From positions 34,471 through 98,470 of the forward strand of contig NZ_JBLZFX010000010.1 of NCBI RefSeq assembly GCF_050753345.1: a stretch of DNA of 64,000 nt, written 5' to 3'. The translations under genes were made by a program, and so were the position numbers. The notes under the pieces were generated by a model. That model ran no database searches and had not been told where the DNA came from. It worked only from the letters and a program-made list of their open reading frames with translations. This document shows, one piece after another, positions 7,606 through 14,816 of the stretch. The DNA is from Alkalinema pantanalense (GTDB taxonomy: Bacteria > Cyanobacteriota > Cyanobacteriia > Leptolyngbyales > Leptolyngbyaceae). Position 1 is the first letter of the stretch; the number at the start of each line of letters is the position of its first letter.

Positions 7606-8571
7606 ATGGTTATGCTGAGTAGTCCTATTCCCGTTACGGTTATTACAGGTTATCTTGGCTCAGGCAAAACGACGCTGCTGAATCAAATTCTTCACTATCA
7701 ACATGGCAAGAAGATTGCTGTGATTGTGAATGAGTTTGGAGATGTGGGAATTGATAGCCAACTTGTTGTGAATGCTGATGAAGAAATCTTAGAAATGAAC
7801 AACGGTTGTATCTGCTGCACAGTTCGAGGTGACCTAATTCGCATTGTTGGAAACTTGTTAGAAAAACGTGAAAAGTTTGATTGTTTGGTCATTGAAACGA
7901 CTGGTTTAGCCGATCCAGCACCTGTTATCCAGTCGTTTTTTGTAGACGAAACAATGCGGTCTAAAACTCAGTTAGATGCAGTTGTTACCGTTGTAGATGC
8001 AAAACACATTTGGGAACATTGGGACAGCAGCGAGGCGCAAGAACAAGTTGCATTTGCGGATGTTATTCTTCTCAACAAGATTGATCTCGTTCCACGCCAG
8101 CAGATTGAGCAGTTGGAGAATCAAATTCGAGCCATCAATGCTTGTGCCAAAATTTATCGAACTCAGAACTGCAATTTGTCGCTTGATTCAATCTTGGGAG
8201 TCAAAGCATTTGATCTCAAGAATGCTTTATCCATTGATCCAGCATTTCTAGATGAATCAGCGCATGAGCATGATGAAACCGTTTTCTCTATCTCGATCGT
8301 CGAATCGGGTGTTGTAAATGGTGACAAACTTACTACTTGGTTAAACCAACTTGTTCAGATTCAAGGGCAAAACATTTTTCGGATGAAAGGTATTTTGAAT
8401 GTCGATGATGAGGATCGGAGGTTTGTGCTTCAAGGTGTGCATATGTTGCTTGAGGGTAGACCTGGCAGACCTTGGAGATCAGACGAACCGCGTCGGAATG
8501 AAATGGTATTTATCGGACGATCGCTACCGGAAGCAGACCTAAAAGGCGGGTTTCAGTCATGTTTAATCTAA
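7606..8571 (+). CDS. CobW/P47K-family GTPase (COG0523 metallochaperone)
   Basis: A G3E-family GTPase of 321 residues. The P-loop GYLGSGKTTLLN is at the N-terminus, followed by VNEFGDVGID, the metal-binding GCICC motif within MNNGCICCTVRGDL, the Walker B-like CLVIETTGLADP and the NKID specificity motif. The C-terminal CobW domain ends near VFIGRSL. COG0523 members deliver or guard metals; relatives beside nitrile hydratase genes are thought to help insert cobalt or iron. Here it is the first gene of the run that encodes a cobalt-type nitrile hydratase, so cobalt delivery is the natural inference. An alternative start (ATG at 7612) is two codons downstream. Confidence 0.88.
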   Translation: MVMLSSPIPVTVITGYLGSGKTTLLNQILHYQHGKKIAVIVNEFGDVGIDSQLVVNADEEILEMNNGCICCTVRGDLIRIVGNLLEKREKFDCLVIETTGLADPAPVIQSFFVDETMRSKTQLDAVVTVVDAKHIWEHWDSSEAQEQVAFADVILLNKIDLVPRQQIEQLENQIRAINACAKIYRTQNCNLSLDSILGVKAFDLKNALSIDPAFLDESAHEHDETVFSISIVESGVVNGDKLTTWLNQLVQIQGQNIFRMKGILNVDDEDRRFVLQGVHMLLEGRPGRPWRSDEPRRNEMVFIGRSLPEADLKGGFQSCLI

Positions 8572-8623
8572 ATTTTGCTTGAGCAAAGTACTCTCACAAC
8601 GATTTGCAATCAGGACTAATTGT

Positions 8624-9139
8624 ATGAAAAAGCTAGATGCATACAGTGTCAGCATTGGTGTTTTAGGAGCCGTTGATACCTATCTCACAGCAACGCTCAT
8701 TCTTGTACCTGTGTGGGTTACATTTATTGCTTGGGCCTCCTTCTTTATCTTAGGCGGCAAGTCCTCTGGTTTGAAACAGAGCATTGCGTCTAACCTAACC
8801 GGAATTGCAATCGCTTCTCTGACACTACTATCGATCTCAGCACTAGGGAGCAATCCTGTGATGGGTGCCATCTGTGTTGGAATTGGTAGTGCAGCGATGG
8901 TTCAAGCTTCTAAGGTTCCTCTACTCAGGGCGATTCCTGCAATTGTTTGGGGCTTTGCCTCTACGGTCGGAACTACGATTGCAACAGGTAAAGCAATTAC
9001 TACTCCAGGACTAGAAAACCCAGCATTAGTTGCAGCAGCAGCAATGATATTAGGCGGCATCTTTGGCTATCTCTCTGAAATGTGGGGAGATGCGATGACA
9101 AGGGAAGGTGTGCCTGCTAGAGAGCAAACCCGCGTTTAG
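8624..9139 (+). CDS. DUF1097 family membrane protein
   Basis: A protein of 171 residues, very hydrophobic throughout, with about five membrane helices and few charges. The pattern GVLGAVDTYLT at the N-terminus and the glycine-rich repeats of small residues fit the DUF1097 family (YcdZ-like), whose function is unknown. I choose the ATG at 8624 with AGGA at 8612-8615; a TTG at 8579 opens the frame further but has no ribosome site. It lies between cobW and the beta subunit gene in the same direction and close spacing, so it should be co-expressed. A permease for a nitrile, amide or metal is possible, but nothing in the sequence proves it. Confidence 0.65.
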   Translation: MKKLDAYSVSIGVLGAVDTYLTATLILVPVWVTFIAWASFFILGGKSSGLKQSIASNLTGIAIASLTLLSISALGSNPVMGAICVGIGSAAMVQASKVPLLRAIPAIVWGFASTVGTTIATGKAITTPGLENPALVAAAAMILGGIFGYLSEMWGDAMTREGVPAREQTRV

Positions 9140-9189
9140 ACAAGGTGAAAACAGTTCTATTACTAGTTCTCAAACAGGAGAGAAAAGAT

Positions 9190-9909
9190 ATGAAGCTACA
9201 GCACTACATTGGTGGAATAGAAGGACTAGAACCCTCTAGTTTTGAGAAACGAGTGTTTGTTCAGCCCTGGGAAGAACGCATTTTTGGCATTCACGTGGCA
9301 ATGATGGCGTTAAGTAACCATCTGAAATCAGTCAAAACAGTGCCAACTCGGTTCAAGAGTTTCTGGACTTGGGGACATCTTCGTAAAGGTGCAGAGGGGA
9401 TGAATCCCTTCGATTACTTCAAGTACCGTTACTACGAAAAGTGGCTGGGTGGAATCTCTGGCTTCTTTGTTGAATCAGGCTATGTTACCAAAGAAGAACT
9501 TGATTCAAAAACAGCTGCCTATCTGGAAAAGCCAGATGCGCCGTTACCTCAAGGGGGAGAACCTGCGATCGACGGTCAAGTAATGGAGTATTTGCGGGTT
9601 GGAGATTCACCCAGATGTGACGTTGAGATTCAGCCGAAGTTCAAGGTTGGTGATGTGGTTACGGTCAGAAATCCGCCTCCAACCGACCACTGCAAGCTCC
9701 CAGGCTATCTGCGAACGAAGCAGGGAGTGGTTGATGTCGTCTATGAAGGAGCCTACAATTATTACTTCCCAACGGGAGATGGTGTGGGCGACCCGATGCC
9801 TATCTATAACGTCAAGTTTGATTCTCATGAGATTTGGGGCAATTTGACCGAGCCGAAAACGTGGATTTATGTGCAAATCTTTGAAGCTTATCTAGAAGAT
9901 CCGGCTTAA
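9190..9909 (+). CDS. nthB: Nitrile hydratase beta subunit
   Basis: The beta subunit pairs with alpha to form the active site cleft that hydrates nitriles to amides. The protein of 239 residues has the N-terminal GGIEGL and WEERIFGIHVAMMAL features, the YYEKWLGGI segment in the helical part, and the C-terminal SH3-like barrel beginning FKVGDVVTVRN with the conserved PGYLR and VYEGAYNY stretches. I place the start at the ATG at 9190, where AGGAG (9176-9180) lies nine bases upstream; the GTG at 9145 is less likely. Beta precedes alpha, as in the cobalt-type nhlBAE order of Rhodococcus. The next gene starts 41 bases on. Confidence 0.92.
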   Translation: MKLQHYIGGIEGLEPSSFEKRVFVQPWEERIFGIHVAMMALSNHLKSVKTVPTRFKSFWTWGHLRKGAEGMNPFDYFKYRYYEKWLGGISGFFVESGYVTKEELDSKTAAYLEKPDAPLPQGGEPAIDGQVMEYLRVGDSPRCDVEIQPKFKVGDVVTVRNPPPTDHCKLPGYLRTKQGVVDVVYEGAYNYYFPTGDGVGDPMPIYNVKFDSHEIWGNLTEPKTWIYVQIFEAYLEDPA

Positions 9910-9950
9910 TTTTGGGTGAGATTGATTTCGTTCGATTGAGGATATGAGTC

Positions 9951-10559
9951 ATGACTGACAGCATTAATCGGGAAACCTACAGCGCTGCTCGTGTAAGAGC
10001 ATTAGAGTCACTACTAATTGAGAAAGGCATCATTACAGGTGCAACCGTTGATAAAGTGATTGAATTCTTTGAGAAAGACATGGGACCGTTTAATGGTGCC
10101 CAAATTGTAGCAAAAGCTTGGGTTGATCCGGAGTTTAAGCAAAACTTGCTCGAAGATACACCGTCTGCGATCGCATCAATGAACTTTCCACAAGGAATGG
10201 CAGGTGCTGAGGGTGAACATATGAAGGCAGTTGAAAATACGCCTGACGTCCACAATCTCATTGTTTGTACCATGTGTTCCTGTTATCCGTGGCCCGTTTT
10301 GGGGTTGCCGCCCTACTGGTTTAAAGATCCAACTTTTCGAGCCAGAGCCATTCGGGAACCGCGTAAAGTATTACAGGAGTTTGGGCTAGATATTCCCGAA
10401 TCCACTGAAATTCGAGTCTGGGATACGAGTGCCCAAATTCGGTGGTTTGTTGTCCCAGAGCGTCCGCATGGAACAGAGAATTGGACAGAAGAGCAACTAG
10501 CTGCGATCGTTACTCCTGAATCCATGCAAGGTGCAGCAAAGGTTTTTGTTTCTGCTTAG
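9951..10559 (+). CDS. nthA: Nitrile hydratase alpha subunit, cobalt type
   Basis: The catalytic subunit. The metal site is C106-T-M-C109-S-C111: three cysteine ligands with the serine between. The Thr in the first spacer is the marker of the cobalt type, while iron enzymes have Ser there. The next residues YPWPVLGLPPYW and FRARAIREPRKVL are also typical of alpha subunits, and the length of 202 residues is normal. Two of the cysteines are normally oxidised to sulfenic and sulfinic acid in the mature enzyme. Thiocyanate hydrolase gamma subunits share the motif, but the beta and accessory genes next to it favour a nitrile hydratase. Confidence 0.93.
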   Translation: MTDSINRETYSAARVRALESLLIEKGIITGATVDKVIEFFEKDMGPFNGAQIVAKAWVDPEFKQNLLEDTPSAIASMNFPQGMAGAEGEHMKAVENTPDVHNLIVCTMCSCYPWPVLGLPPYWFKDPTFRARAIREPRKVLQEFGLDIPESTEIRVWDTSAQIRWFVVPERPHGTENWTEEQLAAIVTPESMQGAAKVFVSA

Positions 10560-10580
10560 GACACAGTAGGAGAGTGTGAA

Positions 10581-10946
10581 ATGCAGGTCAAATTTGAGCA
10601 GTTTGCTGCCGCTAGTATGTTAGTTGATCCAAATGCACCTCCCCGCAGTAATGGGGAACTCTTGTTTGCAAGACCTTGGGAAGGACGGGCGTTTGGCATG
10701 GCGATCGCGCTGTCGAAAAAAGGACACTACGAGTGGGAGGATTTCCGCCAGGGTTTAATTGCTTCGATTGCGGAGTGGGAAGCCACGCACTGCAAGGATG
10801 ACCCGGACTGGGACTATTATCAACGCTGGCTGTTGGCTTTAGAGCGATTAACTTTGGACTCTCATCTGATTTCACCGGAGGAACTAGAGCAGCGGACGGC
10901 TGAACTAATTGCTCAGGAGAATGTACCTTCTACCGCTTTAACCTAG
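10581..10946 (+). CDS. Nitrile hydratase accessory (activator) protein
   Basis: A small protein of 121 residues homologous to the N-terminal part of beta subunits and to the accessory proteins (P14K/NhlE type) that carry alpha and load its cobalt by subunit swapping. Seen here: PRSNGELLFARPWEGRAFGM near the N-terminus, matching the WEGRAFG pattern of the group, then WEDFRQGLIASIAEWE and YYQRWLLALERL. It starts 21 bases after the alpha stop codon, in the same direction, as in known beta-alpha-activator operons. Some annotations would call it a beta subunit fragment, but the lack of the SH3-like C-terminal half and the intact frame argue for the accessory role. Confidence 0.87.
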   Translation: MQVKFEQFAAASMLVDPNAPPRSNGELLFARPWEGRAFGMAIALSKKGHYEWEDFRQGLIASIAEWEATHCKDDPDWDYYQRWLLALERLTLDSHLISPEELEQRTAELIAQENVPSTALT

Positions 10947-10977
10947 TAACACCACAAGTACGATACATGAGGTCGGA

Positions 10978-11667
10978 ATGATACATCAACGCAGTGCTTC
11001 TAGATTAGCTCTCTTTGGCAAGCGCCTCAGCACAAAGTTGCTAATGCTCTTAACCGTCGCGGGTTTCTTGCTGATTGCATCTCCCGCAATGGCTCACCAC
11101 GCGATGGAAGGAAAAACGCCGAGTAACTTTCTTGAAGGATTCCTGTCAGGATTAGCACATCCACTAATTGGGATCGATCACTTTGCCTTTGTCGTGGCGA
11201 TCGGACTACTTGCCGCCGTGAAACGACAAGGAATCGCGATTCCGATTGCTTTTACCCTATCTGCGATGGTAGGTGCAGCACTTCACCTAACCGGACTCAA
11301 TTTACCAGGAATTGAACTACTGATTGCCGGATCAATTCTCCTCTTTGGTATCCTGCTAACTCGGAAAGACGACCTTAAAACAGCAACAGTCATTGGACTC
11401 AGCACGATCGCAGGGGTCTGTCATGGCTATGCTTACGGCGAGACGATTTTTGGGGCACAGATGACTCCCGTACTAGCCTATTTGCTAGGTTTTACTTGCA
11501 TTCAGTTAGGTGTCGCAACGCTCATCTTCAAGCTCGGTAAACGATTGCTAGAACGGTCACAGTTTGCTGCTGGTTTACGATCAACTGGATTTGTAATTTG
11601 CGGTATTGGCATGACTTTTCTGTTCTCCCAGATGATCAATGCCCTTGTCCCATTGCCAAAAGGTTAA
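10978..11667 (+). CDS. HupE/UreJ family metal transporter
   Basis: An integral membrane protein of 229 residues with a signal-like N-terminus ending near SPAMAHH, then six or so membrane helices. The signature HPxxGxDH is present as AHPLIGIDHF, and a second His motif occurs in GVCHGYAYGE; these residues bind Ni or Co in the family. HupE/UreJ proteins supply nickel for hydrogenase and urease or cobalt in some cyanobacteria. No hydrogenase or urease gene is present here and the neighbours encode a cobalt-type nitrile hydratase and a CobW GTPase, so cobalt import is the best inference. The spacing of 31 bases from the accessory gene suggests the same transcript. Confidence 0.85.
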   Translation: MIHQRSASRLALFGKRLSTKLLMLLTVAGFLLIASPAMAHHAMEGKTPSNFLEGFLSGLAHPLIGIDHFAFVVAIGLLAAVKRQGIAIPIAFTLSAMVGAALHLTGLNLPGIELLIAGSILLFGILLTRKDDLKTATVIGLSTIAGVCHGYAYGETIFGAQMTPVLAYLLGFTCIQLGVATLIFKLGKRLLERSQFAAGLRSTGFVICGIGMTFLFSQMINALVPLPKG

Positions 11668-11797
11668 ATCAACGCAACTATTGTGCAGTGACCTTCACAG
11701 TCAAAGACACGACATCTCCACTCAATACCATTATTGGGTGGAATGTTGATGTTTAATGATTCGTCACAATTCTTGTTTAAGTTGCGGAGATGAAACC

Positions 11798-12733
11798 ATG
11801 CGGATTGCCTATGATGTGACTAAGTTAATTGGTTGCACTCCCCTAGTACAACTCAATCGAATTCCTAGAACAGAAGGCTGTATGGCACGCATTGTGGTCA
11901 AGTTAGAGGGGATGAACCCAGCGGCTTCTGTCAAGGATCGTATTGGGATCAGCATGGTTGAAGCTGCAGAAGCCGCTGGTCTGATTGAACCGGGTAAAAC
12001 CGTGTTAGTAGAGCCAACGACAGGAAACACCGGAATTGCTCTAGCGATGGTCGCTGCTGCAAAAGGATATCGACTGATTGTCGCTATGCCAGAAACGATG
12101 AGTTTAGAACGGCGGGCAATGTTAAAGGCCTACGGAGCAGAGTTAGAATTGACACCAGGACATCTATTTAGCCAAGGAGCGATCGATCGTGCAATGGAAT
12201 TGGTTGCAACGATTCCCAATGCATTTATGTTGAACCAATTTAGGAATCCTGCTAATCCTAAAATTCATCGGGAAACAACCGCCGAGGAAATATGGGCAGA
12301 CACCGATGGACAGATTGATATGGTTGTAGCAGGGGTAGGAACAGGCGGCACAATTACGGGATTAGCTGAAGCACTCAAACAAAGAAAGCCAGAGATTCAA
12401 GCGATCGCAGTCGAACCCAAAAACAGTCCGGTGCTATCCGGTGGGCAAGCAGGGATGCATAAAATCCAGGGAATTGGCGCAGGATTTGTGCCTGAGGTGA
12501 TGCGCTTAGAGTTGATCGATGAAGTAATTCAGGTCAAGGACGAGGATGCAATTTACTATAGCCGCAGATTGGCTCGTGAAGAAGGCTTACTATCAGGCAT
12601 TTCTGCTGGGGCAAACTTAAGTGCAGCAATTCAGTTGGCAAAACGTCCGGAGAATGCAGGAAAGTTGATCGTCTTTATACAGCCAAGCTTTGGGGAGCGG
12701 TACCTGAGTACAGTGCTATTTCAGGAATCCTAG
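11798..12733 (+). CDS. Cysteine synthase family PLP enzyme (CysK-like; possible beta-cyanoalanine synthase)
   Basis: A fold-type II PLP enzyme of 311 residues that normally makes cysteine from O-acetylserine and sulfide. The PLP lysine is K46 in NPAASVKDR, the substrate loop is TTGNTG (75-80), the phosphate-binding loop is GTGGTITG and the C-terminus reads FGERYLSTVLF. I use the ATG at 11798 with GGAGA seven bases upstream; an ATG at 11756 would add a Cys-containing extension (SCLSCGDET). The motifs do not separate a cysteine synthase from a cyanoalanine synthase. Its position behind nitrile hydratase genes in an island makes the latter attractive: it would make beta-cyanoalanine, which nitrile hydratase could turn into asparagine. 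Confidence 0.82.
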   Translation: MRIAYDVTKLIGCTPLVQLNRIPRTEGCMARIVVKLEGMNPAASVKDRIGISMVEAAEAAGLIEPGKTVLVEPTTGNTGIALAMVAAAKGYRLIVAMPETMSLERRAMLKAYGAELELTPGHLFSQGAIDRAMELVATIPNAFMLNQFRNPANPKIHRETTAEEIWADTDGQIDMVVAGVGTGGTITGLAEALKQRKPEIQAIAVEPKNSPVLSGGQAGMHKIQGIGAGFVPEVMRLELIDEVIQVKDEDAIYYSRRLAREEGLLSGISAGANLSAAIQLAKRPENAGKLIVFIQPSFGERYLSTVLFQES

Positions 12734-12786
12734 CCCACTTAAATTTTGCTTCTACTTTAGATGATAGAAAGGGATTTAGTTCACAT

Positions 12787-13824
12787 ATGGTGTCCAGAAG
12801 AACTCGCTTTCAACGGGATTTAGCTTCTAAAAAACTATTGTGGAACGGACTCGCTATTCTTTACACCTTAAGTAGCTATAGTTTAGGAATTGGACTCACT
12901 TTATTACCTACCGGACTCTTGAACGTTGTGGGAGTGCTGCTGCTAACCCACAGTTTGACCTTAGCGACTTATCTTGCTCACGAGTTTATGCACGCCAACA
13001 TTTTTTCGCATCTAAGATGGAATGCAATTGGAGGCAACGTAATGCTGTGGCTAAATGGTAGTTGCTATGTTCAGTTTTCTGAGTTGGTGCGAATGCACAT
13101 TGCACATCATACAAATCGTATTGATTATTGCCGATTTAACATCGTTGTATTTCTTGATTCGCTTCCATTACCACTCAGATTTACCTTCTTAGCGTTAGAG
13201 TGGCTATATATCCCCTCGCTAGCATTCTTCTTGCGAATTCGACTGATGCTTGCTCCTTTCAGACAGATTGAGCGTAGGCACGATCGTACCCGTGTTATGG
13301 CAATTTTGTTAGTTCGCGGCTACTTGTTGACTATGCTGGGAGCAATCTCCATAAAAGCTCTATTACTATACTTTGTAGCTTATGTTAGTTGGATTCACAT
13401 TTTAAGGTTTATGGATGCGTTTCAACATACTTATGAATCGCTTCCTGTTGGAGTTTCCCTACCTAAAGAGTTTCAAGACGTTCCTCTAGAAGAAGCTTCA
13501 GCTTATGAGCAAGCGAATACTTTTTCAAATGTCATTTCTCAGCGCTATCCCTGGCTCAATCTAATACTGCTTAATTTTGGTTATCACAATGCTCATCACG
13601 CTGACATGAGGTGTCCTTGGTATTCCCTACCACAACTCGATCAACAACTCTACCCAAAGTGTCAGATCCACTACATAACCTTGCCATCGCTAATAGCTAA
13701 CTATCATCGCTTTCGAGTGTCTCGGATTTTCTCCGGACAAGGAGAGGTGATTACTCACAACGGTAATCACCATTTAGACAAATTTTATGGGGCAACAGAA
13801 GTGTCTTTTTTAGTTGTTCCATGA
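12787..13824 (+). CDS. Membrane fatty-acid-desaturase superfamily protein
   Basis: A di-iron membrane oxygenase or desaturase of 345 residues. The three histidine boxes are visible: HEFMH, HIAHH and HNAHH, with several hydrophobic helices between them. The substrate cannot be told: acyl-lipid desaturases, carotenoid ketolases or hydroxylases, and alkane or alkyl-group oxygenases share this layout. The short C-terminal tail after box 3 and the PWYSLPQLD that follows it resemble several uncharacterised bacterial members. It is the last gene of the island, starts 53 bases after the CysK-like gene and is in the same direction. It has no obvious metabolic link with nitrile hydration. Confidence 0.78.
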   Translation: MVSRRTRFQRDLASKKLLWNGLAILYTLSSYSLGIGLTLLPTGLLNVVGVLLLTHSLTLATYLAHEFMHANIFSHLRWNAIGGNVMLWLNGSCYVQFSELVRMHIAHHTNRIDYCRFNIVVFLDSLPLPLRFTFLALEWLYIPSLAFFLRIRLMLAPFRQIERRHDRTRVMAILLVRGYLLTMLGAISIKALLLYFVAYVSWIHILRFMDAFQHTYESLPVGVSLPKEFQDVPLEEASAYEQANTFSNVISQRYPWLNLILLNFGYHNAHHADMRCPWYSLPQLDQQLYPKCQIHYITLPSLIANYHRFRVSRIFSGQGEVITHNGNHHLDKFYGATEVSFLVVP

Positions 13825-14077
13825 ATCTTCCCTAGAGCAGAAAATCGCTCGGCTTGTCGCCGTCCTGGAAACCTTCGTCATGGTGCAACTCAATCAAAAA
13901 CAACAGCCTAGCCATCCCAAATTTCCTACTTCACCTAAAGTAGATCGCATGGCTTCAGAAGTTTTCCCAACAATTGTCAAGAATCCCTGATAATACCCAA
14001 AAAAGTAAGGATTGGGGGAAAATTGGGGGAAAGGTCAAAACTAAGGGCTGAAATCCTTACAGGGTGAGTATCGAATC

Positions 14078-14124
14078 GAGGATTTTCAATTCTCGTGTCG
14101 GCGGTTTCAGTTCGCCTCCTGGCA
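14078..14124 (+). other. tRNA-Phe 3' end duplicate (attR-like site)
   Basis: 47 bases that match the tRNA-Phe gene from the anticodon stem to the discriminator base (5088-5134). The stretch CTCGTGTCGGCGGTT is identical, and the end CGCCTCCTGGCA is too. The anticodon loop is changed (TTTTCAA for CTGAAAA) and there is no 5' half, so this is not a functional tRNA. Together with the intact tRNA and the integrase remnant it marks the two ends of an inserted element of about 9 kb. Confidence 0.8.
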
Positions 14125-14147
14125 TATCTTTCAGAGATTTGATTATT

Positions 14148-14185
14148 CACAAAAGTGATCTACTAAAAAGCAGATCACTTTTGTG
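14148..14185. terminator. 14-bp hairpin just after the tRNA remnant
   Basis: CACAAAAGTGATCT (14148-14161) and AGATCACTTTTGTG (14172-14185) are exact reverse complements around a 10-base loop. It lies 23 bases after the tRNA-like 3' end, where the original tRNA-Phe gene would have had its terminator before the island came in; that history is inference. No long U-tract follows on either strand. Confidence 0.5.
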
Positions 14186-14240
14186 TTGAAGCTCCAGTAA
14201 TGTCTTCATTAGGAGGCAAAGGCTTAGGGTTTACAAAGAA

Positions 14241-14276
14241 TTGTTAGTCGAAAAACTGTTGCTCTTCGACTAACAA
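14241..14276 (-). terminator. 12-bp hairpin downstream of the phospholipase gene
   Basis: TTGTTAGTCGAA (14241-14252) pairs perfectly with TTCGACTAACAA (14265-14276). It lies 124 bases beyond the stop of the leftward phospholipase-like gene and could end its transcript. The T-rich stretch after it on the minus strand is short. Confidence 0.45.
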
Positions 14277-14399
14277 ACTCATGGTAAAAAAGTAGAGGCT
14301 AAAGTGTAGGGGCTAAAGTTGCCCATGGACTGGCCTCTCATTTGAAGCCTGCTGCGGTTTCAACACTATTGCTTTTTCAGGCATCAGAAAAAACAAGTT

Positions 14400-14816
14400 T
14401 TACGGAGCAGTTAATACCTCATAACTGCGGATTTCGATTTCCTTGCCGCCATAGCCGATGTTGCAATTACTCGCCACCACTTTGCCGGGATGAACCCCGT
14501 TTTGATATCCTGCGCGGCAGATGTATAAACTCCGCCCTGGCTCCTGGCCACCTAGCACTGCACCGCCTGGAACCTGTCCGCCGGATGCTGTGACCCACCG
14601 CAGCGATCGTTGTCCGGGATTCGTCAGCACTTCGTAATTGCGGATTTCAATTTCCCGTCCGCCGTAGCTGATGTTGCAATTGCTAGCTACCACCTTACCG
14701 GGATGGACACCATTTTGATACCCCGCACGGCAGATGTATAAACTCCGCCCCGGTTCCTGGCCACCTAGCACTGCACCGCCCGGAACCTGACCACCGGATG
14801 CTGCGACCCATTGCAA
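14400..14816. repeat. 213-bp direct repeat encoding the two DM9 modules
   Basis: The gene segment 14400-14603 is repeated at about 14613-14816 with a period of 213 bases (71 codons). The two encoded modules are almost the same in sequence, including many shared codons, so the duplication is recent or kept alike by gene conversion. Confidence 0.8.

Larger units (their letters stand above)
13825..14399. other. Right flank of the island: open segment, att-like site and two hairpins
   Basis: From 13826 to 13990 an unrecognised frame is open (it includes ARLVAVLETFVMVQLNQKQQ) and ends in TGA; I cannot call it a gene. G-rich runs (TTGGGGGAAA, twice) precede the tRNA-like remnant. Then follow two strong hairpins, 14148-14185 and 14241-14276, listed separately. 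Confidence 0.5.

Noticed and set aside
9951..10559. Thiocyanate hydrolase gamma subunit
   Set aside because: The metal motif is shared, but the single beta gene of full length and the activator gene beside it are the nitrile hydratase layout.
13826..13990. A gene fragment at the right end of the island
   Set aside because: The frame is open for about 55 codons and looks partly coding, but I cannot match it to any family and it has no start signal.
14078..14124. A second tRNA-Phe gene
   Set aside because: Only the part from the anticodon stem to the 3' end is present, the anticodon loop reads TTTTCAA and there is no 5' acceptor strand. It is a remnant or attachment site.
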